Position numbers and translations under genes: made by a program. A model generated the notes under the pieces. The model saw nothing but the letters and a program-made list of their open reading frames with translations. It searched no databases and was not told the DNA's origin. Positions 42,018 through 50,163 of a stretch of DNA of 64,000 nucleotides are shown here, piece by piece (position 1 is the stretch's first letter; the number at the start of each line of letters is the position of its first letter). Source of the stretch: Clostridia bacterium (GTDB taxonomy: Bacteria > Bacillota > Clostridia > Oscillospirales > SIG627); NCBI GenBank assembly GCA_017517325.1, contig JAFWZW010000004.1, forward strand, positions 124,001 through 188,000, read 5' to 3'.

Positions 42018-44585
42018 TCAGGATTTGGCGTCGTACCAGGTAAAGCCCGTGGCGGCCTCTGCGATCAGGGGCACGGTATAGGTTACCGCGTGTTCCATTT
42101 CCTCGGAGAGCATACGGGAAACGTATTCCACCTCATCCTCGGGGGCTTCCAGAATCAATTCGTCGTGCACCTGAAGCACCAGACGGGTCTTCAGACCCTC
42201 TGCCTCCAGCCTGCGGTCTACCCGTACCATCGCCAGCTTGATGATATCGGCGGCGGTGCCCTGAATGGGGGTATTCATCGCCACCCGTTCCCCAAAGGCA
42301 ACAAGGTTCTTCTTGGTGGCGGAAAGCTCGGGAATATAGCGTTTTCTGCCGAACAAGGTGGTAACGAAGCCCTTTTCCTTGGCGTCGATCTTAATTTCAT
42401 CAAGCCATTTTCTTACCCCGGGGAACAGGGCGAAATAGGCGTTGATATAATCCTTGGCAACCCGCATGGGAACACCCAGATCCTGGCTGAGGGAATATTC
42501 CCCGATGCCGTATACGATGCCGAAGTTTACCGCCTTGGCGCTCTTTCGCATATCGGAGGTGACCTCCTCCTCGGGAACGGAGAAGATCTCGGAGGCGGTT
42601 TTGGTGTGAATATCCCGCCCATCAAGAAAATACTGTCTTAAAACGGCGTCGTCGGCAATGTGCGCCAAAAGGCGAAGCTCGATCTGGGAATAGTCTGCAT
42701 CCACCAAAAGGTAGCCCTCTTTTTCAGCGGTGAAAAATTTTCTCATTTCTCTGCCCAAGGGGGTGCGAACGGGAATGTTCTGCAGGTTCGGCTCTGCAGA
42801 GGAAAGGCGCCCCGTGGCAGTGAGGGTCTGCTTGAAGACGGTGTGGATCCGTCCGTCGGGGGCGATCTGATTTAAAAGCCCCTCTACGTAGGTGCTGTGA
42901 AGCTTCGTGACGGCGCGGTATTGCAGAACCAGATCGATAATGGGGGAGTGAAAACGCAGCTTTCCCAGGGTCTCCGCATCGGTGGCATAGCCGGTTTTGG
43001 TTTTCTTTCCGGGGGGAAGACCCAGTTTTTCAAAGAGAATGCGCCCCAACTGCTTGGGGGAATTGACGGTAAATTCTTCTCCCGCCAAATTGAAGATCTC
43101 CTGCTGAAGCTCTTCCGCCGCCTGCTTTAGCATAACGCCGTAGGTTTCGATCCCCAAGCGGGAAACGGCAAAGCCCGCCTTTTCCATTTTGGCCAAAACG
43201 TAAGCAAGGGGCAACTCAATATCACGAAAAAGTGCTTCTGCTCCGCTTTCCTTCAGGGCATCGCTGATGCGGGGATAAAGCCTTGCCATCAGAGAGAGGG
43301 CAAGGGCGGGGGTTTCCTCAGGATCAGGGGGCGTGTTTTCTTTCAGATACGAGATGGCAAGGCGGGAAAGGCTCATAGCGCTGTCCCGTGAATCCACCAC
43401 GTAGGCCGCAAGGCTCAAGTCAAATTCAGCCCCAAAGCCCAAAAGGGTACCGAAGGCGGCATCCACCCTGTGCAAATACGCCTTATAATCGCAAAGCACG
43501 GGGCGGGCGGCGGTAAGAAAGCCCTTCACGTCGCCGCAAAGGCGTACCGTTTCTCCTTGAGAAAGGGTATAAAAATCGTTTTCGTCGTAGGTAATGAAAA
43601 GGGGCTCCTCCCGGATCAGGGAAACATCCTTTTCGGGAATAGGCGCGGCCTCTTCCACGGGCAGATCGAAAATGGAGCCCTGCAGGGGTATTGCTTCTTC
43701 CGCCTTGGCTTTAGGCTTCGCTTCCTCCTCCAAATGGAAGGATCTCAGCATTTTGAAAAATTCCAGCTCCACCAAAAGGGGGCGCAGAAGCTCTCTGTCA
43801 TAGCCTTCCCACCCGTATGGCTCAAGGGAATCCAGCCCCGGAATCTCCCTGCAAATGGTGGCAAGGTAGCGGCTTCGGTAGGCGTCCTCTTTTCCCGCAA
43901 TGAGCTTTTCACGGGCAGAGGGACCCACGGGTAGGCTTGCGGGATCCTCGTAAACCCCGTCAAGACTGCCTTTTTCCCCAATGAGCTTTAACGCCGTTTT
44001 TTCGCCGATCCCGCGGACACCGGGAATGTTATCGCTTGTGTCACCCGCCAGCGCCTTTACGTCGATCATCTGGGCAGGGGTCAGACCAAATTTCTCTCCG
44101 ATCACTTCAGGGGTGACGGTCTCATCTTTATTGGTGCCTGCCAGGATCAGGGTGACCGCATCGGAGACCAACTGGTAGGAATCCCGATCCCCCGTTACCA
44201 GTACGGCGCGGCCTTCTCCCTTTTCTGCCACGCGGGAAAGGGCGCCCAAGATATCGTCTGCTTCAAAGCCCTCCTTTTCCACGATGGAAACACCCAGCGC
44301 CGCCGTTGCCCGTTTTAAATAGGGAAGCTGTGCCCGAAGCTCGTCGGGCATAGGCTTGCGGGTGGCCTTGTAGTTTTCGTCGTACAAATGGCGGAAGGTG
44401 GGAGCGTGCAGGTCGAAGGCCGCCACGGCAAAATCAGGTTTTACTGCCTCTAAATGCTTTTTTACGATATTGATATAGCCGAAGACAGCGTTTGTGGGGA
44501 GCCCCGCACCGGTGGTCAGTGGGCGGATTCCGTAGAACGCCCGATGGAACAGGCTGGAGGCATCCAGAATCAGAATGGTTTTCAT
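42018..44585 (-). CDS. polA: DNA polymerase I, proofreading domain degenerate
   Basis: An 855-aa repair and Okazaki-fragment polymerase. The N-terminal 5'-3' exonuclease shows LILDASSLFHRAFYG, VTGDRDSYQLV and the helix-hairpin-helix DNIPGVRGIGEKTALKLI. The C-terminal polymerase shows DADYSQIELRLLAHI (motif A), the RKSAKAVNFGIVYGIGEYSL O-helix and VHDELILE (motif C). The middle segment (about 290-460) keeps the 3'-5' exonuclease fold spacing but lacks the D-x-E and later Asp metal ligands, as in Bacillus PolA, so proofreading is unlikely. Confidence 0.96.
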   Translation of the reverse strand: MKTILILDASSLFHRAFYGIRPLTTGAGLPTNAVFGYINIVKKHLEAVKPDFAVAAFDLHAPTFRHLYDENYKATRKPMPDELRAQLPYLKRATAALGVSIVEKEGFEADDILGALSRVAEKGEGRAVLVTGDRDSYQLVSDAVTLILAGTNKDETVTPEVIGEKFGLTPAQMIDVKALAGDTSDNIPGVRGIGEKTALKLIGEKGSLDGVYEDPASLPVGPSAREKLIAGKEDAYRSRYLATICREIPGLDSLEPYGWEGYDRELLRPLLVELEFFKMLRSFHLEEEAKPKAKAEEAIPLQGSIFDLPVEEAAPIPEKDVSLIREEPLFITYDENDFYTLSQGETVRLCGDVKGFLTAARPVLCDYKAYLHRVDAAFGTLLGFGAEFDLSLAAYVVDSRDSAMSLSRLAISYLKENTPPDPEETPALALSLMARLYPRISDALKESGAEALFRDIELPLAYVLAKMEKAGFAVSRLGIETYGVMLKQAAEELQQEIFNLAGEEFTVNSPKQLGRILFEKLGLPPGKKTKTGYATDAETLGKLRFHSPIIDLVLQYRAVTKLHSTYVEGLLNQIAPDGRIHTVFKQTLTATGRLSSAEPNLQNIPVRTPLGREMRKFFTAEKEGYLLVDADYSQIELRLLAHIADDAVLRQYFLDGRDIHTKTASEIFSVPEEEVTSDMRKSAKAVNFGIVYGIGEYSLSQDLGVPMRVAKDYINAYFALFPGVRKWLDEIKIDAKEKGFVTTLFGRKRYIPELSATKKNLVAFGERVAMNTPIQGTAADIIKLAMVRVDRRLEAEGLKTRLVLQVHDELILEAPEDEVEYVSRMLSEEMEHAVTYTVPLIAEAATGFTWYDAKS

Positions 44586-44650
44586 CGTAGTAAAAAAAGG
44601 GTGAAAACAAAAATTTTCTTTCCCTTATTTCCTTTCTTGACTTCTTCTTT

Positions 44651-44679
44651 ATCATAGCATTCCCCAAGGGAAAAGTCAA
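44651..44679 (-). promoter_or_regulatory. polA promoter
   Basis: On the minus strand TTGACT, 17-bp spacer, TATGAT. Confidence 0.7.
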
Positions 44680-44723
44680 TAAAACAGCATCGGCACAGTG
44701 GGTGAAAAATAAGCGGTTATCAA

Positions 44724-44752
44724 TTGACTTATGAGGTGCTTTTTGTTACAAT
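44724..44752 (+). promoter_or_regulatory. promoter of the DUF4838 gene
   Basis: TTGACT at 44724-44729, 17-bp spacer, TACAAT at 44747-44752. Confidence 0.75.
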
Positions 44753-44787
44753 GATAAAAACAAGGATAAAGGAGTGAATGGACCATT

Positions 44788-46731
44788 ATGATGAAATTGA
44801 CTTTGGCACGCATCGGCAACAAAAGCACCGTTTGCTATGCGGTAAAGGAGCTTTCCCGCTACTTGAAAGCGGCTGACCCTTCTTTGTTTGTAGAAGAGAG
44901 AGTTTACGAGGCTCCCGATTTTACCCTCCCCGGTGTGATCTGGGTGGGGGAAGACGGCTCCGTGGAAAAGAGCGAACTGGATGAGATCCGCATTGACGTG
45001 AAGAACGGCAGCGGTTTGATCACCGGCTCCTCCCCCCGCGCGGTACTCATTGCATCTTACCGCTTTTTGAAGGAGATCGGCTTTGCATTTCTCTTCCCCG
45101 GTAAGGAAGGCGACGTGATTCCCGATAAAAAGTGGACCGAGGTGGATTTTTGTGTTTCTTTGCGGGAGAAGGCGTCCTACCGCCACAGAAGCGTTTGTAT
45201 CGAAGGCGCCGTTGCCTACGAGCACGTTTACAATATGATCGATTATCTTCCCAAGGTGGGTATGAACGGATACTTCGTGCAGTTCCACGTTCCCTTCACC
45301 TTCTTCGACCGCTTCTATAACCTCTACTATAACCCCAATTTCAAATTCGATACCCCCGTTTCCGTTGAGGACGTAAAGAAAATGTGGAAGGGTCTGGAGG
45401 AGGAGATCATTCTTCGAGGCCTGGATTACCACGCAACCGGTCACGGCTGGACTTGCGATCCCTTCGGTGTTGCAGGTGTGGGCTGGACCAAGGAGGAAAA
45501 CGGTGCGCCCGAATCCATCCGTCCTTATCTGGCAGAGCTGAACGGCATTCGCGATTACCGCAACGGCGTTGCACTGAATACCAACCTTTGCTATTCCAAC
45601 CCCGAGGCAAGAGAAAAGATGAACAATGCCATCGTGGAATACGTAAAGAAGAATCCTGCCGTAAACTATCTGCATTTCTGGCTGGCAGACGGCACCAACA
45701 ACCATTGTGAGTGCTCCGAATGCCGGAAGATGCGCCCCTCCGATTGGTACGTGAAGCTTCTCAACGAATTGGATGAAAAGCTCACTGCTGAAGGGCTGGA
45801 TACCAAGATCGTTTGTTTGATCTACGTGGATCTTCTTTGGGCGCCCGAGGTGGAAAAGATCTGCAACCCCCGGCGCTTCGTTCTGATGTTCGCCCCCATT
45901 ACTCGCACCTATTCCAACGCCTTCACCGATGGAGACGTGACCCGCAGAGTGGAAACGCCCCCCTATAAGAGAAACCAGAACGTAATGCCCAGATCCGTAG
46001 AGGAGAACCTTTCTCACCTTTCCCGCTGGCAGGAGGAGCAGTTGAAGGGATCCGAATCCTTCGACTTTGACTACCACCTGATGTGGGATCACTTCAACGA
46101 CCCCGGCTATTATGAATGCGCCCGTATTCTTCATAAGGATATGGCAAATCTGGATCAGATCGGTCTTGACGGTATGGTCAGCTGCCAGATCCAGCGCTGC
46201 TGCTTCCCCACGGGTCTTCCCATGTACGCGATGGCAAGTGCCCTTTGGAACAAAAAGAGTCGCTTTGAAGACGTGGCAAGAGAGTATTTTGAAACCGCTT
46301 ACGGTGATTTGGGTCCCAGGATCGAAGCGTATATGGCAACCCTTTCCCGTCTGTTCGATCCCGTTTATTTGAGAAATGAAAGACCTGTTTCCCAGCTGCC
46401 TCAGCAGCTTGCCAACCTTGAGGAGGTGAAGAAGGTCATCACCGCCTTCAAGGAAGAGGTGATCCTCCCCAACGAGCACCGCGGCTTTATCTGGAAGAAT
46501 CTTACCTATCACGCGGATATCTGCCTGCACTTCGCCGATACCTATAAGGTCTTTATGACCACGCTGGATGAGGAAGCGCGCAATGCCGCAAGAGACGAGG
46601 TGCTGAACTTTATCTTCGAGATCGAAGAAAACTTCCACACCGTTTTCGACAGCCAGATCTTCCGCCGCATCTTCCCCCGCAGCCTGAAAAAGCTTTCTAC
46701 GGGGGATACCTCCGTCAACGGTGTTCAGTAA
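44788..46731 (+). CDS. DUF4838-type glycoside-hydrolase-like protein, cytoplasmic
   Basis: A 647-aa protein with an N-terminal alpha/beta module (about 1-105; ITGSSPRAVLIASYRFLKEI) like that preceding alpha-glucuronidase-type barrels. A TIM-barrel region follows, containing the DUF4838 signature HCECSECRKMRPSDWYV. It has no signal peptide, so it acts on imported oligosaccharides. ATG 44788 or 44791 is the start; the GGAG is a long 13 or more bases upstream, hinting at reduced initiation. Function is inferred only at family level. Confidence 0.8.
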   Translation: MMKLTLARIGNKSTVCYAVKELSRYLKAADPSLFVEERVYEAPDFTLPGVIWVGEDGSVEKSELDEIRIDVKNGSGLITGSSPRAVLIASYRFLKEIGFAFLFPGKEGDVIPDKKWTEVDFCVSLREKASYRHRSVCIEGAVAYEHVYNMIDYLPKVGMNGYFVQFHVPFTFFDRFYNLYYNPNFKFDTPVSVEDVKKMWKGLEEEIILRGLDYHATGHGWTCDPFGVAGVGWTKEENGAPESIRPYLAELNGIRDYRNGVALNTNLCYSNPEAREKMNNAIVEYVKKNPAVNYLHFWLADGTNNHCECSECRKMRPSDWYVKLLNELDEKLTAEGLDTKIVCLIYVDLLWAPEVEKICNPRRFVLMFAPITRTYSNAFTDGDVTRRVETPPYKRNQNVMPRSVEENLSHLSRWQEEQLKGSESFDFDYHLMWDHFNDPGYYECARILHKDMANLDQIGLDGMVSCQIQRCCFPTGLPMYAMASALWNKKSRFEDVAREYFETAYGDLGPRIEAYMATLSRLFDPVYLRNERPVSQLPQQLANLEEVKKVITAFKEEVILPNEHRGFIWKNLTYHADICLHFADTYKVFMTTLDEEARNAARDEVLNFIFEIEENFHTVFDSQIFRRIFPRSLKKLSTGDTSVNGVQ

Positions 46732-46736
46732 AACAA

Positions 46737-46774
46737 AAAAACACGTCGGAACTTTGTTTCCGACGTGTTTTTCT
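46737..46774. terminator. bidirectional terminator between DUF4838 and patatin genes
   Basis: AAACACGTCGGA pairs with TCCGACGTGTTT (46739-46750 and 46759-46770), followed by T residues and preceded by A residues. Confidence 0.9.
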
Positions 46775-46777
46775 GTA

Positions 46778-47629
46778 TCAGGCTTCAGATAGGAAACTTT
46801 TTAAGGCGGGCAAACAGCGCATTGCCTCTTTTTGCCCCTCTTCCCAGGCTTCCCGAAGCTTTTGGGGGTCCTTTTCCGTTCGACTGACCGCAAGGGGTGC
46901 GGGGGGTGCAATGACGAAGGTTTTCCCCAAGGCTTCTTCCTTCAGAACGTGGGCCGTCTCCCGATTGTAGGTGATATGCCGCTGTGCCATACTGCGGCAA
47001 AGAGCAGGGTATTTCCCGTAGCGAAGACACATCAGAAGCTCCGTGTGGCTGGGAGATTTTTTGTAATCTTTTGGCTGGGTGAGGATCACCACATTCTTTT
47101 CATATCCGTTTTCTTCCATAAATTCCAAGGGGATGGAAGAGGAGATGCCCCCGTCTAAATACTTCTCCCCATCAACGGTGACCATCCGGGAGACAAGAGG
47201 CATAGAAGCGCTGGCGCGGAAGATCTCAAGGATCCGATCCCGATCGCCTACGCAGGGAAAATAAGCGGGCTTCCCCGTTCTAACGGAGGTGCAAACGGCA
47301 AAAAAGGGCATCGGGTCCTTTTCCCAGGTCTCCCAATCGAAGGGATCCAATTCAAGGGGGAGCTTGCGGTAGCAAAAATCGGCACCGTACAGATCTCCCG
47401 TTTTCAGGAAGGAGGAAAAGCTGCAGTATTCAGGGTGCTTGCAATAACGGGTATTATACCTCAGAACGCGCCCCGCCTGACGGGATTTGAAATTACAGCC
47501 GAAAGCGGCACCTGCGCTGACCCCCACGGCACCTTGAAAGGTGATCCCCTGGGAAAGAAAAACGTCCAGCACTCCTGAAGTAAACAGCCCCCGCATGGCG
47601 CCACCCTCCAAAACTAAACCGATCCTCAT
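46778..47629 (-). CDS. patatin-like phospholipase
   Basis: A 283-aa acyl hydrolase of the YjjU/RssA kind. The oxyanion motif is LVLEGGAMRGLFTSGVLD, the nucleophile is S38 in GVSAGAAFG, and the catalytic aspartate lies in KYLDGGISSS. There is no signal peptide, so it is intracellular and probably acts on lipids at the membrane. AAGGAGCG precedes the ATG at 47629. Confidence 0.9.
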   Translation of the reverse strand: MRIGLVLEGGAMRGLFTSGVLDVFLSQGITFQGAVGVSAGAAFGCNFKSRQAGRVLRYNTRYCKHPEYCSFSSFLKTGDLYGADFCYRKLPLELDPFDWETWEKDPMPFFAVCTSVRTGKPAYFPCVGDRDRILEIFRASASMPLVSRMVTVDGEKYLDGGISSSIPLEFMEENGYEKNVVILTQPKDYKKSPSHTELLMCLRYGKYPALCRSMAQRHITYNRETAHVLKEEALGKTFVIAPPAPLAVSRTEKDPQKLREAWEEGQKEAMRCLPALKSFLSEA

Positions 47630-47745
47630 GATCCCGCTCCTTTTTTATTTGATACCTATATTATACGGAAAACGGGAATTATTTTCAAGACACCCGCCAC
47701 CTCTTCCAAAAATTTCCACAGATTTCGGGATATTAAAAAAAACAC

Positions 47746-47774
47746 TTGACAAAAACGAAACCTTCTGTTATAAT
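47746..47774 (+). promoter_or_regulatory. tRNA-Glu promoter
   Basis: A consensus TTGACA (47746-47751), 17-bp spacer, TATAAT (47769-47774). Confidence 0.9.
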
Positions 47775-47788
47775 TCCAATCTGCAGAT

Positions 47789-47863
47789 GGCCCATTGGTC
47801 AAGCGGCTAAGACGCCACCCTCTCAAGGTGGAATCATGGGTTCGATTCCCGTATGGGTCACCA
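47789..47863 (+). tRNA. tRNA-Glu (anticodon CTC), CCA encoded
   Basis: The acceptor arm GGCCCAT pairs with ATGGGTC, the anticodon stem CCACC/GGTGG encloses CTCTCAA (anticodon CTC, reading GAG), and the T arm ATGGG/CCCGT encloses TTCGATT. CCA is encoded at 47861-47863. The gene stands alone with its own promoter and terminator. Confidence 0.95.
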
Positions 47864-47867
47864 ACAA

Positions 47868-47905
47868 AAAACGCACTTTTGTCTATTGACAAAGGTGCGT
47901 TTTTT
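47868..47905 (+). terminator. tRNA-Glu terminator
   Basis: ACGCACTTTTGTC, loop TATT, GACAAAGGTGCGT, then six T residues. Confidence 0.9.
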
Positions 47906-47909
47906 CAAT

Positions 47910-48075
47910 GATATCCGTTTCTGGCGGAACGGGTGATATACCCTGCGGGTATGATATCTGCTTCGCAGATGATATACGCTTCGCGTATGAAGGAACGGAT
48001 ATTATATCATATTTGCTCCGCAAATATATCATACGGCGGAGCCGTATATCATATCGCGTAAGCGATATATCATTG
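47910..48075. repeat. array of six short palindromes separated by ATATCA/TGATAT
   Basis: Six perfect hairpins follow one another: 47939-47951 (TACCC-TGC-GGGTA), 47956-47970 (ATCTGC-TTC-GCAGAT), 47974-47988 (ATACGC-TTC-GCGTAT), 48009-48027 (ATATTTGC-TCC-GCAAATAT), 48031-48047 (ATACGGC-GGA-GCCGTAT) and 48051-48068 (ATATCGC-GTAA-GCGATAT). Spacers are TGATAT or ATATCAT. The stems differ in sequence, yet the layout is constant. In addition GATATCCGTT (47910-47919) can pair with AACGGATAT (47994-48002), enclosing the first three. The array follows the tRNA-Glu terminator; no protein reading is credible. Confidence 0.85.
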
Positions 48076-48147
48076 AAAAAAGCAACGTTTTATGATACAA
48101 TAACGAAGAAAACCGAATCATAGCATTTTTCAAAAGGGAGAAAATAA

Positions 48148-48225
48148 ATGGGTTCTCCCCAACCGAAGGTTGAATCCTCCTCACTCAACCTACGGTTCGT
48201 GTTCTTTTTATTCAAAATGGCTTAA
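48148..48225 (+). other. 25-codon ORF and hairpin upstream of the XRE gene
   Basis: AGGGAGAAAATAA precedes ATG 48148; the frame encodes a 25-residue peptide ending at TAA 48223-48225. Inside it, AACCGAAGGTTGA (48161-48173) pairs with TCAACCTACGGTT (48185-48197) with one mismatch. It may be a leader peptide or only part of a hairpin repeat. The rest of 47864-48250 holds only the tRNA terminator and the palindrome array. Confidence 0.3.
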
Positions 48226-48250
48226 ACTGCAAGCGAAAGGAGAGAACGCC

Positions 48251-48868
48251 GTGGATCAAACAAAGATCGGAAAGTTCATTGCCGGGTGCAGAAAGAGCAG
48301 AGGCCTGACTCAAATGCAGCTGGCGGAAAAGCTGAACGTCACCGACAGGGCCGTATCAAAATGGGAAACGGGCAAGGCTTTGCCTGACGTAGCCCTGATG
48401 CTTGAGTTGTGTGACTTTTTTGGAATCACAGTAAACGATTTATTATGTGGGGAGGTAGTATCAATGGATCAATATAACAAAGAATTGGAAAACAATCTGC
48501 TTGAGGTGATCAGGCAGAAGGAAGAAGCGGATAAGAGAATGCTCAAAATCGAGATCGTTCTGGGCATCATCTCCGTCTTGCCGCTTGCGGCCGCGGCCAT
48601 AATCGCCGTGCTCGTGCCTATGGAGGAATGGAAGGCGGGGCTGATGGTTGGGCTCAGTCTGCTTCCGCTTTTGATCGCAACGCCCTTTGCCATTAAAATA
48701 GAGCAAAAGGCTGGTTATTACGAATGCGGAGCATGCGGACACAGACACGTTCCCCGATACGGCAGTGTGTTTATGGCGATGCATATGGGCAGAACCCGCT
48801 ATATGCGTTGCCCCGAGTGCGGGAAAAAGTCTTGGCAGAAAAAAGTAATTGCCAAGGAAGAAAAATAA
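48251..48868 (+). CDS. XRE-family HTH protein with two membrane helices and a zinc ribbon
   Basis: About 205 aa. The N-terminal HTH (KIGKFIAGCRKSRGLTQMQL, then TDRAVSKWETGKALPD) matches Xre/Cro DNA-binding domains. Two hydrophobic helices follow around 105-155 (LGIISVLPLAAAAIIAVLV and AGLMVGLSLLPLLIATPFAI). A C-terminal zinc ribbon has CGACGHRH and CPECGKKS. The start is GTG 48251 with AAGGAG upstream; the frame is open to 48170. This HTH-TM-zinc-ribbon layout occurs in Bacillota regulators that tether DNA binding to the membrane. No partner gene is adjacent. Confidence 0.82.
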   Translation: MDQTKIGKFIAGCRKSRGLTQMQLAEKLNVTDRAVSKWETGKALPDVALMLELCDFFGITVNDLLCGEVVSMDQYNKELENNLLEVIRQKEEADKRMLKIEIVLGIISVLPLAAAAIIAVLVPMEEWKAGLMVGLSLLPLLIATPFAIKIEQKAGYYECGACGHRHVPRYGSVFMAMHMGRTRYMRCPECGKKSWQKKVIAKEEK

Positions 48869-48906
48869 TCGGCAGAGCCGTTTTGACCAAGGTTTCTCCT
48901 TTACGG

Positions 48907-48938
48907 AAAAAAGTCACCCGAAAAGGGTGACTTTTTCT
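48907..48938. terminator. bidirectional terminator between XRE and S1 genes
   Basis: AAAAAGTCACCC, loop GAAAA, GGGTGACTTTTT. Confidence 0.9.
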
Positions 48939-49853
48939 TTATCGCAAGGAATCAGGATGGGGGTAAGAAAAGGAGCGGATGCTTCCTTCCTTGAGAAAAT
49001 AATGGGTGGGAATTTCCCCGGGGGATGCGGGAAAGGTGTCGATGAGGACCAATTTGATCTTCATTTTCTGGGGGATGATGTTCTTTATGTAGACGGCGCA
49101 GCCATCGCCTACCTTAACGTCACCCCGCCACTCCGCAAGACCTGCAAGGTTGGGTGCCAGTTCAATGAAGATCCCGTAGCTTTCAATGCTCCGTACGACT
49201 CCCACCACCGTTTGCCCCACCTCAAAACGGGCGGCGTTTTCTTCCCAGGTGCCCAAAAGCTCCTTGTGGGTCAGGCAGATCCTGCCGCGCCGCCCTAAGC
49301 GCACCTCATCGCGGCATTTAACGGCGCAAAAAATGCGCTGGCCAAGCCGAAAACGGTCCGAGGGGTGAGAAATGCGGGAAACGGAAATGCAGTCGATGGA
49401 GATCAAAGAGGTGATACCGCAGCCAATGTCGCAAAAGGCACCGAAGGGCTCAAAGTGAGTGACCTTGGCTTCTAAGATATCCCCGTCCTCCTTGCGGTCC
49501 AGATATTCCCGAAGGCACAGATCCTGCGCCTTGCGGCGGGAAAGGAAAACCTGCGGATGCTCCCCGTAGACGATGCGCTCCACTATAAAAACACAGGGCT
49601 TGCCCACGCGTGTGATCACACCGATATCACGTATGGGGGCATCCTCCTCGGTGACGGCAACCTCCTCTCTGGGCAGAATGGCGCGAATGCCGCCCAGATC
49701 GAACACCAGAGAAAGATCCTTGTCACAGAGGGTGCTTTTGGCTTCCAGCAGGGTGCCTTCTGCCATTGCCTTTTCCAGCCCCGCAAGGGAAGAAAGGGCC
49801 TTTTGGTTTTCCGGGGTCAGATAAAGGGATCCCTCGGGGAAAAATTCATTCAT
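48939..49853 (-). CDS. S1 RNA-binding domain protein
   Basis: A 304-aa protein with an N-terminal S1-like segment (about 35-105, ending VFLSRRKAQD) and two clearer S1 domains: GDILEAKVTHFEPFGAFCDI near 123 and FEVGQTVVGVVRSIESYGIF near 216. It resembles the shortened ribosomal protein S1-like proteins of Clostridia, which bind mRNA during translation. GGAGG precedes the ATG at 49853. Exact role is uncertain because the classical four-to-six-domain S1 is not reached. Confidence 0.82.
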   Translation of the reverse strand: MNEFFPEGSLYLTPENQKALSSLAGLEKAMAEGTLLEAKSTLCDKDLSLVFDLGGIRAILPREEVAVTEEDAPIRDIGVITRVGKPCVFIVERIVYGEHPQVFLSRRKAQDLCLREYLDRKEDGDILEAKVTHFEPFGAFCDIGCGITSLISIDCISVSRISHPSDRFRLGQRIFCAVKCRDEVRLGRRGRICLTHKELLGTWEENAARFEVGQTVVGVVRSIESYGIFIELAPNLAGLAEWRGDVKVGDGCAVYIKNIIPQKMKIKLVLIDTFPASPGEIPTHYFLKEGSIRSFSYPHPDSLR

Positions 49854-49888
49854 GCTTCTCCTCCAGCTTTTTACTTTTTTTCTTTATT

Positions 49889-50077
49889 CTATGAGGGAGG
49901 AGAGGGGAATATGTCCTCGCCTTTCAGGAGCCGCCGCAGGGCGGCTTCTTTGTTGGAGCGGGGCAGAACGTGGAGCACGTGTCCCTCCCAATAAAAGGAG
50001 GCGGTGTATTCCGCCATCCGCGAAACCATCCTTGCCGCCGCTTCTTCATTTTGAAACCAAACGTGGAGCTCTTCCAA
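49889..50077 (-). CDS. small hypothetical protein (62 aa)
   Basis: The sequence MEELHVWFQNEEAAARMVSR continues with a beta-type EGHVLHVLPRSNKEAALRR segment; composition and the alternating pattern look protein-like. The start is TTG 50077 with GGGGTGG upstream, and TTGCAT/TAGGAT at 18-bp spacing may be its promoter. It lies between a terminator and the S1 gene. No family is recognised, and it could still be chance. Confidence 0.45.
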   Translation of the reverse strand: MEELHVWFQNEEAAARMVSRMAEYTASFYWEGHVLHVLPRSNKEAALRRLLKGEDIFPSPPS

Positions 50078-50122
50078 AAAACCACCCCGTAATCATCCTA
50101 TGCAATTTGGCAAAAAATATGC

Positions 50123-50158
50123 AAAAAAATACCCGAAGCCATTTTGCTTCGGGTATTG
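50123..50158 (-). terminator. terminator of the CuAO-N-like gene
   Basis: ATACCCGAAGC pairs with GCTTCGGGTAT (50129-50139 and 50146-50156), with a T run on the minus strand. Confidence 0.85.
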
Positions 50159-50163
50159 AACCG

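Noticed and set aside
44746..46638. 630-codon minus-strand frame opposite the DUF4838 gene
   Set aside because: It is a mirror frame of a well-supported plus-strand gene with its own promoter; no motifs or ribosome site.
47910..48075. CRISPR array
   Set aside because: Units are short palindromes with differing stems and 3-12-base spacers, not identical repeats with 30-base unique spacers, and no cas genes are near.
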